Source: Nematostella vectensis
Taxonomy: Eukaryota > Cnidaria > Anthozoa > Actiniaria > Edwardsiidae
DNA length: 64,000 nucleotides
Direction of reading: 5' to 3'
Assembly: GCF_932526225.1 (NCBI RefSeq)
Contig: NC_064039.1
Span: forward strand, 4,041,001-4,105,000
A model generated the notes under the pieces. It ran no database searches. It was not told the origin of the DNA and saw nothing but the letters and a program-made list of their open reading frames with translations. Shown piece by piece: positions 63,050 to 64,000 of the stretch (its first letter is position 1; each line of letters opens with the position of its first letter). The position numbers and the translations under genes are program-made.

Positions 63050-64000
63050 GCTCATTATGTAATTTCATCCCTAATAAAGTCCTTTTAGTGCCTATTGTCT
63101 TCCATTTGGAGATCACAAATAAATACAAACAAGTTCCCGTCTTGTTAAGGTTTGACTGATTGTAAGTAAAGAATGTAGATTGGCCACAACATTGTTGCTA
63201 TAAGGCCACATGAAAAAATCTTTCGATTCTGGTCGCGATTTCTTCCTCGGAGCGTGCAGGCGGGCGGTTTTTATTTTATTTTATTTTTTTTAAGATTCTT
63301 CTAATCACAAAACTTAAGCTTTTCGCGTGGAGAAAAACGCTTCATCAAATCATAGGCACTATTACCACCGTTTTTAAATCAGTGAAATGGATTCCCGACA
63401 CAATTTTCGATCTGTGGCGTGATTGGGATGCATATCTTTTGCCATTTCTTGTGAACGAAAAGCGCACAACTAAAAAATCACATAATGCTAGAGGGTTTAC
63501 AGATAACCTTTAAAAAATGCACACGGCATAAATTCTGTACGAAGGCGGCGAACAGAAACGTCAAATTTTTTTGTGGCCTAACGGCACGCGTAATTTTAAG
63601 TTTTAGAAAAGATATCTATCAAACAAGCCAATTTCTGAAAGCAAAATTGAACCGAACACCAAACCACACCTCAAATTACAATGATCCAGGAAAATCCTGT
63701 ACGATAATTACAATAGGAAGAATTGCTTTTAATTGATTAAAAACGTATAAAAATAGGAGAATAATTTTCTTTTTCACTAAGAATTTTGAAAATTGTGGCA
63801 AAAGTGGTGAACGTTTTTTTTATTAATAATTCGAAGGATACATGGGATAACTCGATGAATACATATTTTGGCCTCTTCATTCAATGAATATTTTTTAAAA
63901 TTTATCTTAATGACTAAATATATATATGTAATGTAAACGTATGTAGTCCTCCAACGCAATCCTGCTTGTTCCGCCCTAAACCGCTCTTGTTTAACTTGCA
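63050..64000. other. no gene recognised
   Basis: AT-rich sequence to the window edge; no supported feature. Confidence 0.45.

Noticed and set aside
1-64000. tRNA or rRNA genes
   Set aside because: No stretch showed a convincing A/B box pair or rRNA core by eye; a covariance-model scan would be needed to exclude them.

Overview
This is eukaryotic, animal DNA. It is AT-rich, with GT-AG introns, a CR1-type LINE, many non-autonomous DNA transposons and large minisatellites. The gene content (a basal-looking Fanconi anaemia FANCI, an intronless class A GPCR, a divergent Maf bZIP factor, and a CR1 LINE carrying a 2A-like motif) fits an anthozoan cnidarian, plausibly a sea anemone such as Nematostella. 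The species call is inference.

One gene dominates the window. FANCI runs on the minus strand from its ATG at 45436 leftward beyond the window edge. I could place 29 coding exons, all phase-consistent, between 45436 and 1275. They encode the first ~790 residues, including the lysine equivalent to the human ubiquitination site (K529 here) and the S/TQ cluster after it. The C-terminal ~40% must lie to the left of the window. Intron 6 is filled by a ~6.9 kb, 28-bp minisatellite (35.67-42.60 kb). Intron 16 holds a 1.2 kb, 36-bp minisatellite. Intron 24 is ~20.5 kb long and contains, antisense to FANCI, a gamma-butyrobetaine/trimethyllysine dioxygenase-like gene (11180-12493) and a small Maf-like gene (20658-21269), plus a decayed CR1 LINE (6418-10254) and several long-TIR elements. 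At least three FANCI exons (22, 24, 25) have their 3' end and 5' splice site tandemly duplicated in the following intron; exon 29 has a related partial copy.

FANCI and a palmitoyl-protein thioesterase 2 (PPT2) gene are divergently transcribed from a 297-bp shared intergenic region with three CCAAT boxes. PPT2 has eight exons (45734-48753, plus strand) and a complete Ser-Asp-His triad. To its right, convergent, is an intronless class A GPCR (50032-51039, minus strand).

From 51 to 64 kb I find no gene I can name: a frameshifted acidic ORF pair at 52.6-53.0 kb, a possible promoter plus first exon near 57.4-58.0 kb, and two long-TIR DNA elements (58316-59095 and 62047-63047). No tRNA, rRNA or CRISPR was recognised.
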